Source: Clostridium septicum (lineage in GTDB: Bacteria > Bacillota > Clostridia > Clostridiales > Clostridiaceae). From it: a stretch of 64,000 nucleotides of DNA. Below, in pieces: positions 1 to 9,215 of the stretch (the first letter of the stretch is position 1; each line of letters opens with the position of its first letter). The position numbers and the translations under genes were made by a program. The notes beneath the pieces were generated by a model. The model saw only the letters and a list, made by a program, of their open reading frames with translations. It ran no database searches and was not told where the DNA came from. The stretch is taken from assembly GCF_003606265.1 (NCBI RefSeq), contig NZ_CP023671.1, positions 310,001-374,000 on the forward strand, written 5' to 3'.

Positions 1-1137
1 ACTTGGTCTTTATTTGGATTAAATGCTCCAAGAACATTAGCTATACTAGGTTGTATATTTATAGTTTTAATAACTTTTATATCCTCAAAAGGTCTTAAAA
101 GTATTGCTAAAATAGCATCTATTGGTGGGGTTTTTGTAAGTAGTGCTAACATAGTTTTAATTATTGGTGCATTAATAGTTTTAGTATTTAATGGATTTAA
201 TATGGCACAACCAATAAGTGCAGCTGAGTTTATTCACTCACCTAATCCTAATTATCAAACCCCTTTAGGTATACTTAGCTTTTTAGTCTTTGCATTATTT
301 GCATATGGTGGACTAGAAGCTGTAGGTGGTTTAGTTGATAAAACTGAAAATCCTAAAGTTGTTTTTCCAAGAGGAATTAAAATAGCAGCTTTAGTAATTG
401 CTGTTGGTTATTCTTTAGCAATTCTTTTTGTAGGTTTCTTTATTAATTGGAAATCTATATTAAGTTCTTCAAATGTAAATATGGCTAATGTATCATATAT
501 TGTTATAAAGAATCTAGGAATTGAACTTGGTAGGGTTTTTAATCTTTCACCTGATAATACTGTAATTTTAGGTGCTTGGTTTGCACGTTTTATTGGCCTT
601 GCTATGTTTTTAGCCTTAACAGGGGCTTTTTTTACTTTAATTTATTCACCATTAAAACAATTAATTGAAGGAACACCCTCTGAAATTTGGCCAAAAAGAT
701 GGACAATAAAAGATGAGAATGATATGCCTGTTAATGCCATGTGGGTGCAATGTATAATAGTAGTTTCTATAATACTTATTTCATCTTTTGGTGGTAAAAG
801 TGCAGGTGTGTTTCTTGATTACTTAATATTAATGGGTAATGTTGCTATGACTATTCCTTATATGTTCTTATCTTTTGGCTTTATCTATTTTAAAAGAAAA
901 AAAGAAATTCAAAAACCTTTTGAAATATATAAGAATCCAATAGTAACTAATGTAACTGCCATTATAGTTACATTTACAGTAGGGTTTGCAAATTTCTTTA
1001 CTATACTACAGCCAGCATTAGAAACTAAGGATTATATTTCAACATTATTTCAACTTATAGGACCTCTTTTCTTTGGATTTGTAGGTTTCCTACTTTATTA
1101 TATTTATGAAAAAAAATATATAAAAAATAATTCTTAA
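1..1137 (+). CDS. yjeM: YjeM-like amino acid antiporter, 5' end cut off by the window
   Basis: Inner-membrane amino acid/GABA antiporter of the APC superfamily, closest in my recognition to E. coli YjeM. The frame is open from base 1, so the ATG at 202 is internal and the true start lies outside. About 378 residues remain of a usual length near 500. Hydrophobic segments recur along the whole protein. The stretch with IWPKRW, a hydrophilic loop, then MWVQC, SFGGK and NVAMTIPY is the conserved C-terminal half of YjeM. It is followed at once by a terminator shared with a convergent MATE gene. The substrate is not proven by sequence. Confidence 0.85.
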   Translation, partial: TWSLFGLNAPRTLAILGCIFIVLITFISSKGLKSIAKIASIGGVFVSSANIVLIIGALIVLVFNGFNMAQPISAAEFIHSPNPNYQTPLGILSFLVFALFAYGGLEAVGGLVDKTENPKVVFPRGIKIAALVIAVGYSLAILFVGFFINWKSILSSSNVNMANVSYIVIKNLGIELGRVFNLSPDNTVILGAWFARFIGLAMFLALTGAFFTLIYSPLKQLIEGTPSEIWPKRWTIKDENDMPVNAMWVQCIIVVSIILISSFGGKSAGVFLDYLILMGNVAMTIPYMFLSFGFIYFKRKKEIQKPFEIYKNPIVTNVTAIIVTFTVGFANFFTILQPALETKDYISTLFQLIGPLFFGFVGFLLYYIYEKKYIKNNS

Positions 1138-1138
1138 T

Positions 1139-1175
1139 AAAAAAGGTTAGAAATTAATTTTTCTAACCTTTTTTA
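1139..1175. terminator. Bidirectional Rho-independent terminator
   Basis: A hairpin with arms AAAAAAGGTTAGAAA and TTTCTAACCTTTTTT lies between two convergent genes. It has a T run on both strands, so it can end both yjeM and the MATE gene. Confidence 0.85.
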
Positions 1176-2546
1176 TTAAACTTCAATTTCAACAAAATCT
1201 CTCGTTACATCTCTAACCCATTTTCCACTTAATACCCTAAATACACTTACTATAGATTTTAAAATTTCATCTGATTTTATTATGAAAAATACTAATGCTA
1301 CAGGTAAATCCAATAAAAATGCTCCTATAAAACCACCTGGTATGGCAACTAACCACATAAATACAATATCATTAATTAATACAAATTTAGCATCTCCTCC
1401 ACCTCTTAATACTCCCATCATTAGATTAACTCCTAAAGACTGAAATATTACTATAATAGAAGTTACTTTCATAATGTCCATTGCTATTCCTTTTGTAAAT
1501 AAAGTTACATTGTAAAAGTCAACTACTATAGGCCTAATAATATATATAATTCCACTAGCTATAATTCCCATAACAACACTAAAAATTCCAATGGTAAAGG
1601 CATATTCTTTAGCTTTTTCTCTTTTACCCTCACCTATTGTATTTCCTATTATTACAGACGATGCATTAGATAATCCAAAAATAAAAACTGTAACAAATTG
1701 ATGAGCTACTCCATTTATACTATTAGCAGCAACTACATCAGTTCCCATTCTACCTACTACAACGGAAATCATCGATGCTCCAATTGACCAAAATAATTCA
1801 TTACAAAGTACAGGTGTACAAATAGATATATAATCATTTAATATAATTTTATCTACTTTTTTAAAATGTTTTAATTTAAGAAGTATTTTATTTTCAAATA
1901 CTGACATAAATACTAAAACAATTAAAAATTCGCAAATTCGAGCTATTACTGTTGCAATGGCAGCTCCCTTTATCCCAAGTTGTGGAGCTCCTAAATTACC
2001 AAATATAAGTACCCAATTAAAAAATGCATTAACTATTAAAGAAATGCTATAAACAATTATTGATATTTTAACTGTTTTTACTGAACGAAGTATCATTATG
2101 GTACAGTTGGTTATAGCGTAAAATATATAACCAATACAAACTATCCTAAGATAACTTGATCCAGCTTCTATTACAGCTAAATCAGTGGTAAAAATACCCA
2201 TAAATTTACTTGGTATAAATATTGCAATAAAAATAAATACTATTGTAATTGTAATACATACCCTATACATTATAGCTAGTATTTTATGAATTGCCTTTTT
2301 ATCTCCTTTACCCCAATATTGAGATATCATAATATTAGATCCACCAGCTAGTCCAAACATTAAAATCATAAGTACAAAAAATAAATTATTTGCAATGGAT
2401 ACTGCCGATAATTGCACTTCTCCTAGGGAACCAACCATTAACGTATCAATCATACTTACAGCAAATGTAATTAGATTTTGCATAGCTATTGGTAATGATA
2501 TACTTAAAAGTAACCTATAGAATCTCTTATCTCTCGTTATTTGCAT
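1176..2546 (-). CDS. MATE family efflux transporter
   Basis: Multidrug/toxin exporter of the MATE family driven by Na+ or H+. The 456 residues are the usual length. About twelve hydrophobic segments are visible in two homologous halves. The N-terminal half contains the family pattern PIAMQNLI...IDTLMVGSLGE and the loop SQYWGKGDK, and the second half carries VVVGRMGTD and IGNTIGEGKREKA. The start is preceded by AGGGAGG at good spacing. It is a single gene ending at the shared terminator. The substrate cannot be read from sequence. Confidence 0.93.
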   Translation of the reverse strand: MQITRDKRFYRLLLSISLPIAMQNLITFAVSMIDTLMVGSLGEVQLSAVSIANNLFFVLMILMFGLAGGSNIMISQYWGKGDKKAIHKILAIMYRVCITITIVFIFIAIFIPSKFMGIFTTDLAVIEAGSSYLRIVCIGYIFYAITNCTIMILRSVKTVKISIIVYSISLIVNAFFNWVLIFGNLGAPQLGIKGAAIATVIARICEFLIVLVFMSVFENKILLKLKHFKKVDKIILNDYISICTPVLCNELFWSIGASMISVVVGRMGTDVVAANSINGVAHQFVTVFIFGLSNASSVIIGNTIGEGKREKAKEYAFTIGIFSVVMGIIASGIIYIIRPIVVDFYNVTLFTKGIAMDIMKVTSIIVIFQSLGVNLMMGVLRGGGDAKFVLINDIVFMWLVAIPGGFIGAFLLDLPVALVFFIIKSDEILKSIVSVFRVLSGKWVRDVTRDFVEIEV

Positions 2547-2640
2547 AATACCTCCCTGTATTAAATTAATATTTACTATTAATTTATTATTTCCAGTACA
2601 ATTTTACTATAAAATTCTATAGATTTTAAGATATTATTTA

Positions 2641-3186
2641 TTAATTAAAAAGTTTTTTACTCCTTTTTAAAACATCCTTTGGTAAATCATTTTTTAAAGC
2701 TCTATCTATTAACTCCCTATGCCTTATTCCATTTTCCATTAAATATTTCTCTATTAACATAACTTTAACTTCTCTTCCTTTTATAAGTTGATAAATTATA
2801 TACCAATCCTCTAAGGCCATAAAAGGTATTTTAATACCATTTAAAGTTTTGTATGAAGCTATAGATTTCTCATCTAATACCACAGTATAAACTCCATTTT
2901 CATAATTTATAGCAAAATCAGCCATAACATCTATATCCACACCATCAACTAAATATTCATAAAAATACTTTGTTGAATAATTAGAGTTTTTATTCTCATC
3001 TCTTTTAATTCCTATTTCTTTTAGTGCTTTATCTACCTTTCCAATATCTTTACAGTCTACAATAATATCTATATCATTAACTTCATTTACAATTCCATAT
3101 TCTTTTAATAAAATAGAAGCTCCTATTGCCCATCTTATATTATTTTTATTTAGTTCTTTAGCAACCTTTTCCAATTTATTAAGCAT
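2641..3186 (-). CDS. Nucleotidyltransferase-superfamily protein
   Basis: A 181-residue protein resembling minimal nucleotidyltransferases of the AbiEii/DUF6036 type. Residues 20-42 carry AIGASILL then NDIDIIV, the GS-like loop followed by the D-x-D metal-binding pair. A second acidic strand, VDIDVMAD, would supply the third carboxylate. The C-terminal half is helical and charged (EDWYIIYQLIKGR). The start follows AGAGAGG. It lies upstream of the MATE gene with a 94-bp gap, so the two may be independent. No AbiEi-like antitoxin is adjacent, so a toxin role is not supported. Confidence 0.6.
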   Translation of the reverse strand: MLNKLEKVAKELNKNNIRWAIGASILLKEYGIVNEVNDIDIIVDCKDIGKVDKALKEIGIKRDENKNSNYSTKYFYEYLVDGVDIDVMADFAINYENGVYTVVLDEKSIASYKTLNGIKIPFMALEDWYIIYQLIKGREVKVMLIEKYLMENGIRHRELIDRALKNDLPKDVLKRSKKLFN

Positions 3187-3308
3187 ATTAATAACCTCTC
3201 TTTAAGTTTATTTATAGTTTAATAATAAATTCTTCTAATTATAAAGTCTATGTATTATTTTATAATTTAAAGATTTTTAGTAAAAGTGTATCAATTTTTT
3301 CTCTTATC

Positions 3309-3830
3309 CTACTTCTCCTTTAACCTATTTAGTAAATTAGACTTTACTAACATAGTTATAATTACTATAGCACAAATTAATCCAGCTATACTTTGTACAA
3401 TTAGTCCCCAAAACTCTGCAACAGCATAACTTAATCCAAATAGTATATAATTTGTAAATGTATATCCCATTATTTGAACTATAGCTCCTAATACTGCTCC
3501 AATAATCCAATTATAACTTTTTTCATTTTTAAACTTCATTATAAAAAATGACATAATTACTGCCATTGCATATTTAATAATAAATGTTGGAATAATCCAT
3601 ATCATGTATCCTCCAATTAAGTCTGCTAAAGCTGCCCCCATTGCACCTGCAAAGGCACCTTTTCTACCACCTAATAAAACTACTGATATAAAAATCATGG
3701 AATCTCCTAAATGAGTATATCCATTTAATGTAGGAACTTTAAAAGAAAAGGTTGCAAAACATACTAGAGCAGCCATTACTGCCATCTTAATTAAACTTAT
3801 AGTTCTATTTCTTTTGGTTGTTTCAATCAT
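3309..3830 (-). CDS. ECF transporter S component, substrate unknown
   Basis: Substrate-binding membrane subunit of an energy-coupling factor vitamin importer (PF07155-like; HmpT-like proteins are related). The 173 residues form about six transmembrane helices. The motifs NGYTHLGDSMIFISV and ADLIGGYMIWIIPTFIIK are typical of this S-component group. No ECF ATPase or T component is adjacent, so it probably uses a shared ECF module encoded elsewhere. AAAGGGGG sits 8 bases before the ATG. No known riboswitch was seen in the short leader. Confidence 0.82.
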   Translation of the reverse strand: MIETTKRNRTISLIKMAVMAALVCFATFSFKVPTLNGYTHLGDSMIFISVVLLGGRKGAFAGAMGAALADLIGGYMIWIIPTFIIKYAMAVIMSFFIMKFKNEKSYNWIIGAVLGAIVQIMGYTFTNYILFGLSYAVAEFWGLIVQSIAGLICAIVIITMLVKSNLLNRLKEK

Positions 3831-3996
3831 ATAAAAATTTCCCCCTTTTTATTAATTATATAAATAATATCAAAGGATTAAATAATAATAAAATGTATAC
3901 ATACAATTAAAAGAGTACTTTTCATACTTCTTTAATACATTTTTATATAATTTCTTGGGACAATAAGTTTATAACATCTTTTAGGAGGATTTTTTT

Positions 3997-4329
3997 ATGT
4001 TAGAGGAATTACTTAATAAATATTTACCTTCATTAATAAACTTATTAGAAGTTATGGGAATAGTAATTGTTTTAATTGGAGCTATTACGGCTTTTTATAG
4101 ATATATAAAAAGTATACTTACAAATAAAGAATATCCTATTAAATATACTTTTGCTAATAATTTAGCCATGGCACTAGAATTTAAACTTGCAGGTGAAATT
4201 CTTAAAACAGTCCTTATAAAAAGTATTGATGAACTTTGGATAATTGCAGCTGTAAGTTTGCTTAGGGGGTTTTTAGCACTTTTAATTTACTGGGAAATGA
4301 AAAATGAAAAGTCAGAAACATCTAAATAG
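3997..4329 (+). CDS. DUF1622 small membrane protein
   Basis: A 110-residue membrane protein with three hydrophobic helices. The central segment LAMALEFKLAGEILKTV and the end AAVSLLRGFLALLIYWEM are characteristic of DUF1622, a family of unknown function. TTAGGAGG precedes the ATG. It stands alone between a divergent ECF S gene and a downstream chemoreceptor. Confidence 0.8.
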   Translation: MLEELLNKYLPSLINLLEVMGIVIVLIGAITAFYRYIKSILTNKEYPIKYTFANNLAMALEFKLAGEILKTVLIKSIDELWIIAAVSLLRGFLALLIYWEMKNEKSETSK

Positions 4330-4402
4330 TATATTTATTAAAGTTTTGTAACTAAATGTCGATTATAAAATCTTGAAATATATTTACAAGGGAGATTTGT
4401 TC

Positions 4403-6433
4403 ATGACTTTAAAAAATCTTAAAAGAAACCAGCAAAAACAAATAACACTAAAATCTAAAATGAGATCAGGTTTAATTCCTATAATGGCAATAACTATAAT
4501 ATTGCTTGGATTTTCTTCATATGTTCTTGCAAAAAATTCATTATTTAAAAATACTGAAAGTTTTCTAGTATCTTCTGCTAAACTAGCCAGCATAGGTGTT
4601 AGTGATGTTATATCAGAAAGAAGTAATACTCTTTTAGCTTTATCATCAAATCCAATCTTAAAAGAAAAATCAGACTTTAATAGCAAAAAGACTTTTCTTA
4701 AAGAATCTGCCGAAACAAATAAATATAAAAATATTGGAATATCTGATATTAATGGAAATATAGAATATATATCTGGTTCAAAAGGAAATGTTTCCGAAAG
4801 AGAATATTTTCAAAATGCATTATTAGGAAACATATCCATCGGCACTCCCCATTTTGGTAAAGTCAGTGGTGATTTCTTATATGAAATGGCAGCTCCAATT
4901 ACTAATTCAGATGGACAAATAATAGGAGTTTTAGTAGTTATAAGAGATGGATTTGAACTATGTGATATAATTTCAAATATTAATATTATGGGCTCTGGGG
5001 GAGCTTATATTTTGGACAATCACGGAACATACATAGCTGAAAAAGATAAGAACATTGTTGAAAAGCAAGTAAACTCATTAGCAACTTCACAATCTGAAAA
5101 TAATAATACACTTCAAGATATACATAGAAAAATGATTGCTAAAGAAACTGGAATATCTACATACTACAATAAAGACGCTGATAAATACATTGCTTATACT
5201 CCAATTGAAGGAACTGATTGGTCATTAGCTGTATATGTTACTCATAATACAGTTTTAAAAGAATTTAGCAAAATAAAATTCCTAATATCCTTAATTGCTA
5301 TTATTTGCTTAATATCTTTAACTTTATTAATTAATTATATATCTGATAAGATTTCTAATCCTATTATTAAAGTTAATAATTCATTAAATTCCTTTGCTAA
5401 TGGTGATTTTACTAATAAAATAGATAAAAGCTCTATAAATTGTAAAACTGAACTTGAAACTATGAGTATTTCTTTAATTAAAGCTAATGAAAGTCTTGTT
5501 AATAGTTTTAATAAAATTAAAACTACTGCTAACTCCATTGATAATAAATCAGAAGTCCTAAAAAATATATCAAATGAACTTACAAGTCTTATTTCTGGAG
5601 TATCACAGGCAATTTCTGATGTTGCTAATGGTACAAGTACTCAAGCTATGGATCTTACAAATATAACTAGCAGCTTATGTGATTTTAGTGAAAGCTTAGA
5701 AAAACTTACTGAAGAAGTAATAGTCATTACATCAATGAATGATATTATTAAAGAAAAAGCAGAAACTAGTACAGATGAACTTTCAAAGTTAATAGAGAAT
5801 CTTTCAAAATTTAATTCTAATTTTAATAATTTTAATTTAAAATTAGAATCAAATACATTAGAAATAAAGAAAATAAATGAAATGACTGACTTAATTAGAA
5901 ATATTTCAGAACAAACAAACTTATTAGCGTTAAATGCTGCTATAGAAGCAGCTCGTGCTGGTGAGTCTGGAAAGGGGTTTTCTGTTGTAGCTGATGAAAT
6001 TAGAAAATTAGCTGAACTAAGTAATAAATCTACTGAAACTATTTATTCTGTTGTAAATAATATTATTGTAAATACTGAAGACTTAGTTTCTAATTCTTTA
6101 AACATGAAAAAAGACGTTGAATCTCAAGATATAGTTGTTAATAATACTATTAAATCCTTTAATGATATACTAACTTCAATAAATGATATTATTCCTAAAA
6201 TATCATTTATGAGTAAAAACTTAAATTCTATAAATACTAATAAAAATGATATACTTCAAAATATAAATAATTTATCTGCTATTTCAGAAGAAATTTCAGC
6301 AACTACTGAAGAAATTGCTGCTTCAGCTGAAGAATTAAATGCCTCAGCTTTAGTAGTTGGTACTGCTTCAGAAGAATTAAATGAACTTGCTCATGAAACT
6401 AAACTTGAAATGGACAACTTTAAAACTGAATAA
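4403..6433 (+). CDS. Methyl-accepting chemotaxis protein
   Basis: Transmembrane chemoreceptor that signals to CheA/CheW. I chose the ATG at 4403 because AAGGGAG lies just upstream; an in-frame ATG at 4373 lacks such a site. The 676 residues comprise a first membrane helix (about 24-46), an extracellular dCache-type sensor (about 50-280), a second helix (about 288-310), a HAMP segment (SNPIIKVNN...GDFTNKID) and a cytoplasmic signalling domain with the conserved hairpin tip [19 protein letters not shown]. The methylation helices are rich in E and A. The ligand is unknown. It is monocistronic and ends at a strong hairpin. Confidence 0.93.
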   Translation: MTLKNLKRNQQKQITLKSKMRSGLIPIMAITIILLGFSSYVLAKNSLFKNTESFLVSSAKLASIGVSDVISERSNTLLALSSNPILKEKSDFNSKKTFLKESAETNKYKNIGISDINGNIEYISGSKGNVSEREYFQNALLGNISIGTPHFGKVSGDFLYEMAAPITNSDGQIIGVLVVIRDGFELCDIISNINIMGSGGAYILDNHGTYIAEKDKNIVEKQVNSLATSQSENNNTLQDIHRKMIAKETGISTYYNKDADKYIAYTPIEGTDWSLAVYVTHNTVLKEFSKIKFLISLIAIICLISLTLLINYISDKISNPIIKVNNSLNSFANGDFTNKIDKSSINCKTELETMSISLIKANESLVNSFNKIKTTANSIDNKSEVLKNISNELTSLISGVSQAISDVANGTSTQAMDLTNITSSLCDFSESLEKLTEEVIVITSMNDIIKEKAETSTDELSKLIENLSKFNSNFNNFNLKLESNTLEIKKINEMTDLIRNISEQTNLLALNAAIEAARAGESGKGFSVVADEIRKLAELSNKSTETIYSVVNNIIVNTEDLVSNSLNMKKDVESQDIVVNNTIKSFNDILTSINDIIPKISFMSKNLNSINTNKNDILQNINNLSAISEEISATTEEIAASAEELNASALVVGTASEELNELAHETKLEMDNFKTE

Positions 6434-6436
6434 TAA

Positions 6437-6477
6437 ATAAAAAAAACATCTAAATTTAAAACTTAGATGTTTTTTTC
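6437..6477. terminator. Rho-independent terminator between convergent genes
   Basis: Arms AAAAAACATCTAA and TTAGATGTTTTTTT form a stem with A and T tracts on both sides, so it works for the chemoreceptor gene and for the leftward DUF1858 operon. Confidence 0.85.
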
Positions 6478-6479
6478 TA

Positions 6480-6662
6480 CTACTTATTTAAAGCCTCTAA
6501 TAATTCGTCTAGATTTAATCCATGAATACTTACGGCTTCTTCTATTGTTTCTGCTTGAGCTGAAGGACATCCTACACATCCCATTCCAAACCTCATAAAA
6601 ACATCAACAGCTTTCTCATTAACTCTTATAACTTCTCCAATTGTCATATCTTTCGTAATCAT
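6480..6662 (-). CDS. DUF1858 redox disulfide protein
   Basis: A 60-residue protein of the DUF1858 family (hybrid-cluster-protein-associated disulfide domain, also found at the N terminus of ScdA/YtfE-like proteins). The motif MGCVGCPSA supplies a CxxC pair. It is the last gene of a three-gene operon with hemerythrin, 11 bp after that gene. The context and the HcpR-type site upstream suggest a role with nitric oxide or iron-sulfur repair; this is inference. Confidence 0.85.
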   Translation of the reverse strand: MITKDMTIGEVIRVNEKAVDVFMRFGMGCVGCPSAQAETIEEAVSIHGLNLDELLEALNK

Positions 6663-6673
6663 ATTATTTCCTC

Positions 6674-7225
6674 CTACTCTATATATTTATTTCTTAATGT
6701 CTCTAATATTTTTAAATTTTCAATTTTAACTTTATTATTTTCTTCTTCGAATTTAATACATTCATTATTTATTTCTAGTAATGTATCTTCTTTTAACTCT
6801 CTTTCTGCAAATTTATACACTACGTTATCTTCTTTTTCTATATGTCTCTCTAAGAGATTCGTGTATGAAATTGCATTTGCAATAATGTCCAATTTAGCTT
6901 CTTTATCTCCATACTTCATTTTCTTAAGAGAATTTTCTAATTCACTTATATATAGCCTTCCTAAATCATGCTCTACTAACATTCCATATTTAACTAGCTT
7001 TTCAGCTGTACTTCCCATTTCATCTATCATTTTATTAAATAACATTACCTCTTCTTTTTTGTGATGATGAGAATCTGCATAATTCCTAATAAAATCTATT
7101 ATTAAATAAAAATCTTCATAGTCTACTTCTGAGCTATTTAAAATATTAAAACATGCTTTCCTTACTATTTTTAGCATAATTTTAATATTTTTATGCTCTT
7201 CCATCATTAGATTTATTGCATTCAT
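6674..7225 (-). CDS. Hemerythrin-domain protein
   Basis: A four-helix-bundle non-heme di-iron protein of 183 residues. Probable iron ligands are visible as H11 (EEHKN), H53-H55 with E58/E59 (HHHKKEE), H86 (VEHDLGR) and H128 with E132 (ERHIEKED). This pattern fits the hemerythrin HHE family, which binds O2 or NO or repairs Fe-S clusters. TAAGGAGG precedes the ATG. It is the middle gene of the operon, between an unknown protein and DUF1858. Confidence 0.9.
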   Translation of the reverse strand: MNAINLMMEEHKNIKIMLKIVRKACFNILNSSEVDYEDFYLIIDFIRNYADSHHHKKEEVMLFNKMIDEMGSTAEKLVKYGMLVEHDLGRLYISELENSLKKMKYGDKEAKLDIIANAISYTNLLERHIEKEDNVVYKFAERELKEDTLLEINNECIKFEEENNKVKIENLKILETLRNKYIE

Positions 7226-7236
7226 TTATTTCCTCC

Positions 7237-7872
7237 TTACACCTTTTTAATTTCCATTGATCCATCCTCATTTTCAACATATTGAAAATTACTATTTAAT
7301 TCAGTTACAAAAGCCTTAACCCATAATCCTCTTAATATATAAAAATTTTTAACTTCTACACCTGCTTTTTCCCATATGTCTTTATGTACACATACTCTTC
7401 TTATCCATTTAACTTCATTTTCCTCAGAAATAAGAATTTCATTTACTCTATCACAAGGCATTCCATCTAATATATAATCATTCATACTATTAAATATATC
7501 TATGGCTGTTCCTGCTTCTACTCCCTTTTCTAAAGCTTCTTTTGCAGCTTTCATTCCTTGTGTAATATATACATTCTCTAATTTTGAAAAATTATCTCCG
7601 TTTTTTAAAATTTCTTTTGTCCAAGTAGCTATTCTACCTTCTGCTGAGTGAATTCTTTCTTGTAACCATCCATGAATATTATTTTTATCTATAATATTTT
7701 CAAGAGGTAAATTAGGTAAACTTTCACCAAACTCTCCATTAATCACATTAGATAGCTTTTCTATATCTATACCTTCTTTTTTAGCAAGATCTATTATTTC
7801 CTTTTCAAGACCTTCAAACCATACTATTTTATTGAATAACCAATAGTGAATTTTTCCTAAAAATAAACTCAT
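7237..7872 (-). CDS. Conserved hypothetical protein, first gene of the hemerythrin operon
   Basis: A 211-residue soluble protein that I cannot assign to a named family. It has no signal peptide or membrane helix. It opens with KIHYWLFNKIVWFEGLEKEI and has a conserved-looking C-terminal part with CDRVNE, a region around VCVHKDIWEKAG, and YILRGLWVKAF. C and H residues near these points could bind a cofactor. It is the first gene after a class II CRP/FNR-type site and is cotranscribed with hemerythrin and DUF1858, so a nitrosative or redox stress role is plausible. Confidence 0.7.
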   Translation of the reverse strand: MSLFLGKIHYWLFNKIVWFEGLEKEIIDLAKKEGIDIEKLSNVINGEFGESLPNLPLENIIDKNNIHGWLQERIHSAEGRIATWTKEILKNGDNFSKLENVYITQGMKAAKEALEKGVEAGTAIDIFNSMNDYILDGMPCDRVNEILISEENEVKWIRRVCVHKDIWEKAGVEVKNFYILRGLWVKAFVTELNSNFQYVENEDGSMEIKKV

Positions 7873-7932
7873 TTATATCATCCTTTCTATTTAACTAGAA
7901 TTATTTTATCCTTTTATATATGTTATATTCAA

Positions 7933-7975
7933 ATTATACTTAAATACTCAGATTTAATCTGTAACATTTGTTACA
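7933..7975 (-). promoter_or_regulatory. CRP/FNR-type (HcpR-like) operator and promoter of the hemerythrin operon
   Basis: The perfect palindrome TGTAACATTTGTTACA lies at 7960-7975. On the minus strand it is followed, 21 bp later, by a perfect -10 TATAAT (7933-7938). The palindrome centre then falls at about -41.5, the class II activator position. The half-site GTAAC...GTTAC is, as I recall, the form used by HcpR-type CRP/FNR proteins in clostridia, which control nitrosative stress genes. The regulator gene is not in the window. Confidence 0.6.
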
Positions 7976-8008
7976 CTTTTAAAGTTTTATAAAATTCACA
8001 AATATTAA

Positions 8009-8067
8009 TTGATATTACAACTACTTTGTAGTACAATATAGCTACAGTATCTTGCACTGCAATATAG
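8009..8067 (+). promoter_or_regulatory. Promoter and likely PadR operator
   Basis: A -35 TTGATA (8009-8014) and -10 TACAAT (8032-8037) are separated by 17 bp. The octamer CAATATAG occurs at 8034-8041, overlapping the -10, and again at 8060-8067, 26 bp away, each preceded by a T/G/A/C-rich segment of similar form. This placement suggests autorepression by the PadR protein. Confidence 0.55.
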
Positions 8068-8084
8068 TAAGGAGTGATAGAAAT

Positions 8085-8417
8085 TTGGCAGATAAATCTC
8101 AATTTCTTAGAGGAACATTAGAAGGATGTATACTAAAAATAATAGCTGATAGAGAGACTTACGGTTATGAAATTGCAGAAAGACTTAAAGAATATGGATT
8201 TTCTGAAATTAGTGAAGGAACTATTTATCCAATTCTTCTTAGACTTGAAAAAAATAATTTTATAACTTCTATAAAAAGAGCTTCGGCCTATGGTCCTAAA
8301 AGAAAATATTATAATTTAACAAATGAAGGAAAAATAGAATTAAAAGAATTCTATGAGATTTGGTGTAGCATTAGAGAAAATATAGACAATATATTTAGTA
8401 ATTATGGAGGAAAATAA
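8085..8417 (+). CDS. PadR family transcriptional regulator
   Basis: A winged-helix repressor of 110 residues. Its sequence (GTLEGCILKII, YGYEIAERL, GTIYPILLRLEKN, YYNLTNEGK) matches the PadR DNA-binding domain. I chose the TTG at 8085 because AAGGAGTGA stands 10 bases upstream; an upstream in-frame TTG at 8052 overlaps the operator. It is followed 1 bp later by a membrane protein gene, a common arrangement in which PadR controls its neighbour. Confidence 0.9.
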   Translation: MADKSQFLRGTLEGCILKIIADRETYGYEIAERLKEYGFSEISEGTIYPILLRLEKNNFITSIKRASAYGPKRKYYNLTNEGKIELKEFYEIWCSIRENIDNIFSNYGGK

Positions 8418-8418
8418 T

Positions 8419-9099
8419 ATGTCAAATTTATATTCTATGAGAAATGAAAATATCAAAATCAGTAAAAATCTTACAGGTGAAAATCAAAAAATATTCACTG
8501 ATATTGTATGTTATTTAAGAGTAAGCAAATTAAATGAAATAGAACAAGAAGAGGTAATTAATGATATTCTTACAATATTCTTTGACTGTGAAAAAGATAA
8601 AAAAGATATACAAAGTGTAATTGGAAATGATTTTAAAAAATTCACTGATGAAATTATATCTGCTGTAAATCCTAAAACATCTATATTTAATAAGATAAAA
8701 GAGTTTTTAATAATACTAATACAATCTTTAGGAATTATTTTAACTTTAGATTTTATAGTGTTCTATTTACCTAAAATTATAAATGGTAACTTTGCATTAA
8801 CCTATACTTTTACTTTATCTATGGTTATTCACTTTTTAATACTTCTTATAATTGCAATATTCCTTATAAATTATGTGGGTAAAAATAGCTTTAAATTATC
8901 TGAAACAAAATATAGTATTTTTAAACGTTTTATTATAGGTGCTTCTACTGGTGCAATATTTGTATTACTTATTTTTCTTAATAAAATATTTAATGATATA
9001 AATCTTCTATCTTTAAACATCGGTTGGATATTAGGTATTATAATAGTTTTTTGGTGCTGTATGCTTACTAAAAGGATAAAGAACAGATTATTAACTTAG
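8419..9099 (+). CDS. PadR-associated four-helix membrane protein
   Basis: A 226-residue protein with a cytosolic helical N-terminal domain of about 95 residues, similar in style to the DUF1048/DUF1129 proteins paired with PadR. Four hydrophobic segments follow (around IIQSLGIILTLDFIVF, MVIHFLILLIIAIF, FIIGASTGAIFVLLIF and IGWILGIIIVFW). The ATG at 8419 is preceded by GGAGG, which overlaps the end of the PadR gene, so the two are translationally linked. Function unknown. Confidence 0.75.
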   Translation: MSNLYSMRNENIKISKNLTGENQKIFTDIVCYLRVSKLNEIEQEEVINDILTIFFDCEKDKKDIQSVIGNDFKKFTDEIISAVNPKTSIFNKIKEFLIILIQSLGIILTLDFIVFYLPKIINGNFALTYTFTLSMVIHFLILLIIAIFLINYVGKNSFKLSETKYSIFKRFIIGASTGAIFVLLIFLNKIFNDINLLSLNIGWILGIIIVFWCCMLTKRIKNRLLT

Positions 9100-9178
9100 T
9101 GTTTTATAATTTTAGTATGATATATTTCTAAAATTAATAATTCTTTCTTTAAGAAAAGTCTTTTAAATTCATATGAAT

Positions 9179-9213
9179 AAATAAAGAGGATGCATTTTAG
9201 CATCCTCTTTATT
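9179..9213. terminator. Terminator between PadR operon and cobalamin operon
   Basis: The stem AAAGAGGATGC / GCATCCTCTTT with a T tract on each strand separates two convergent transcription units. Confidence 0.85.
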
Positions 9214-9215
9214 AA

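Noticed and set aside
2641..3186. AbiE-type toxin-antitoxin system
   Set aside because: Only the nucleotidyltransferase-like gene is present; no antitoxin gene is adjacent.
3831..3996. Riboswitch before the ECF S component gene
   Set aside because: I could not find the core of any thiamin, riboflavin, preQ1 or other known aptamer in the short leader.
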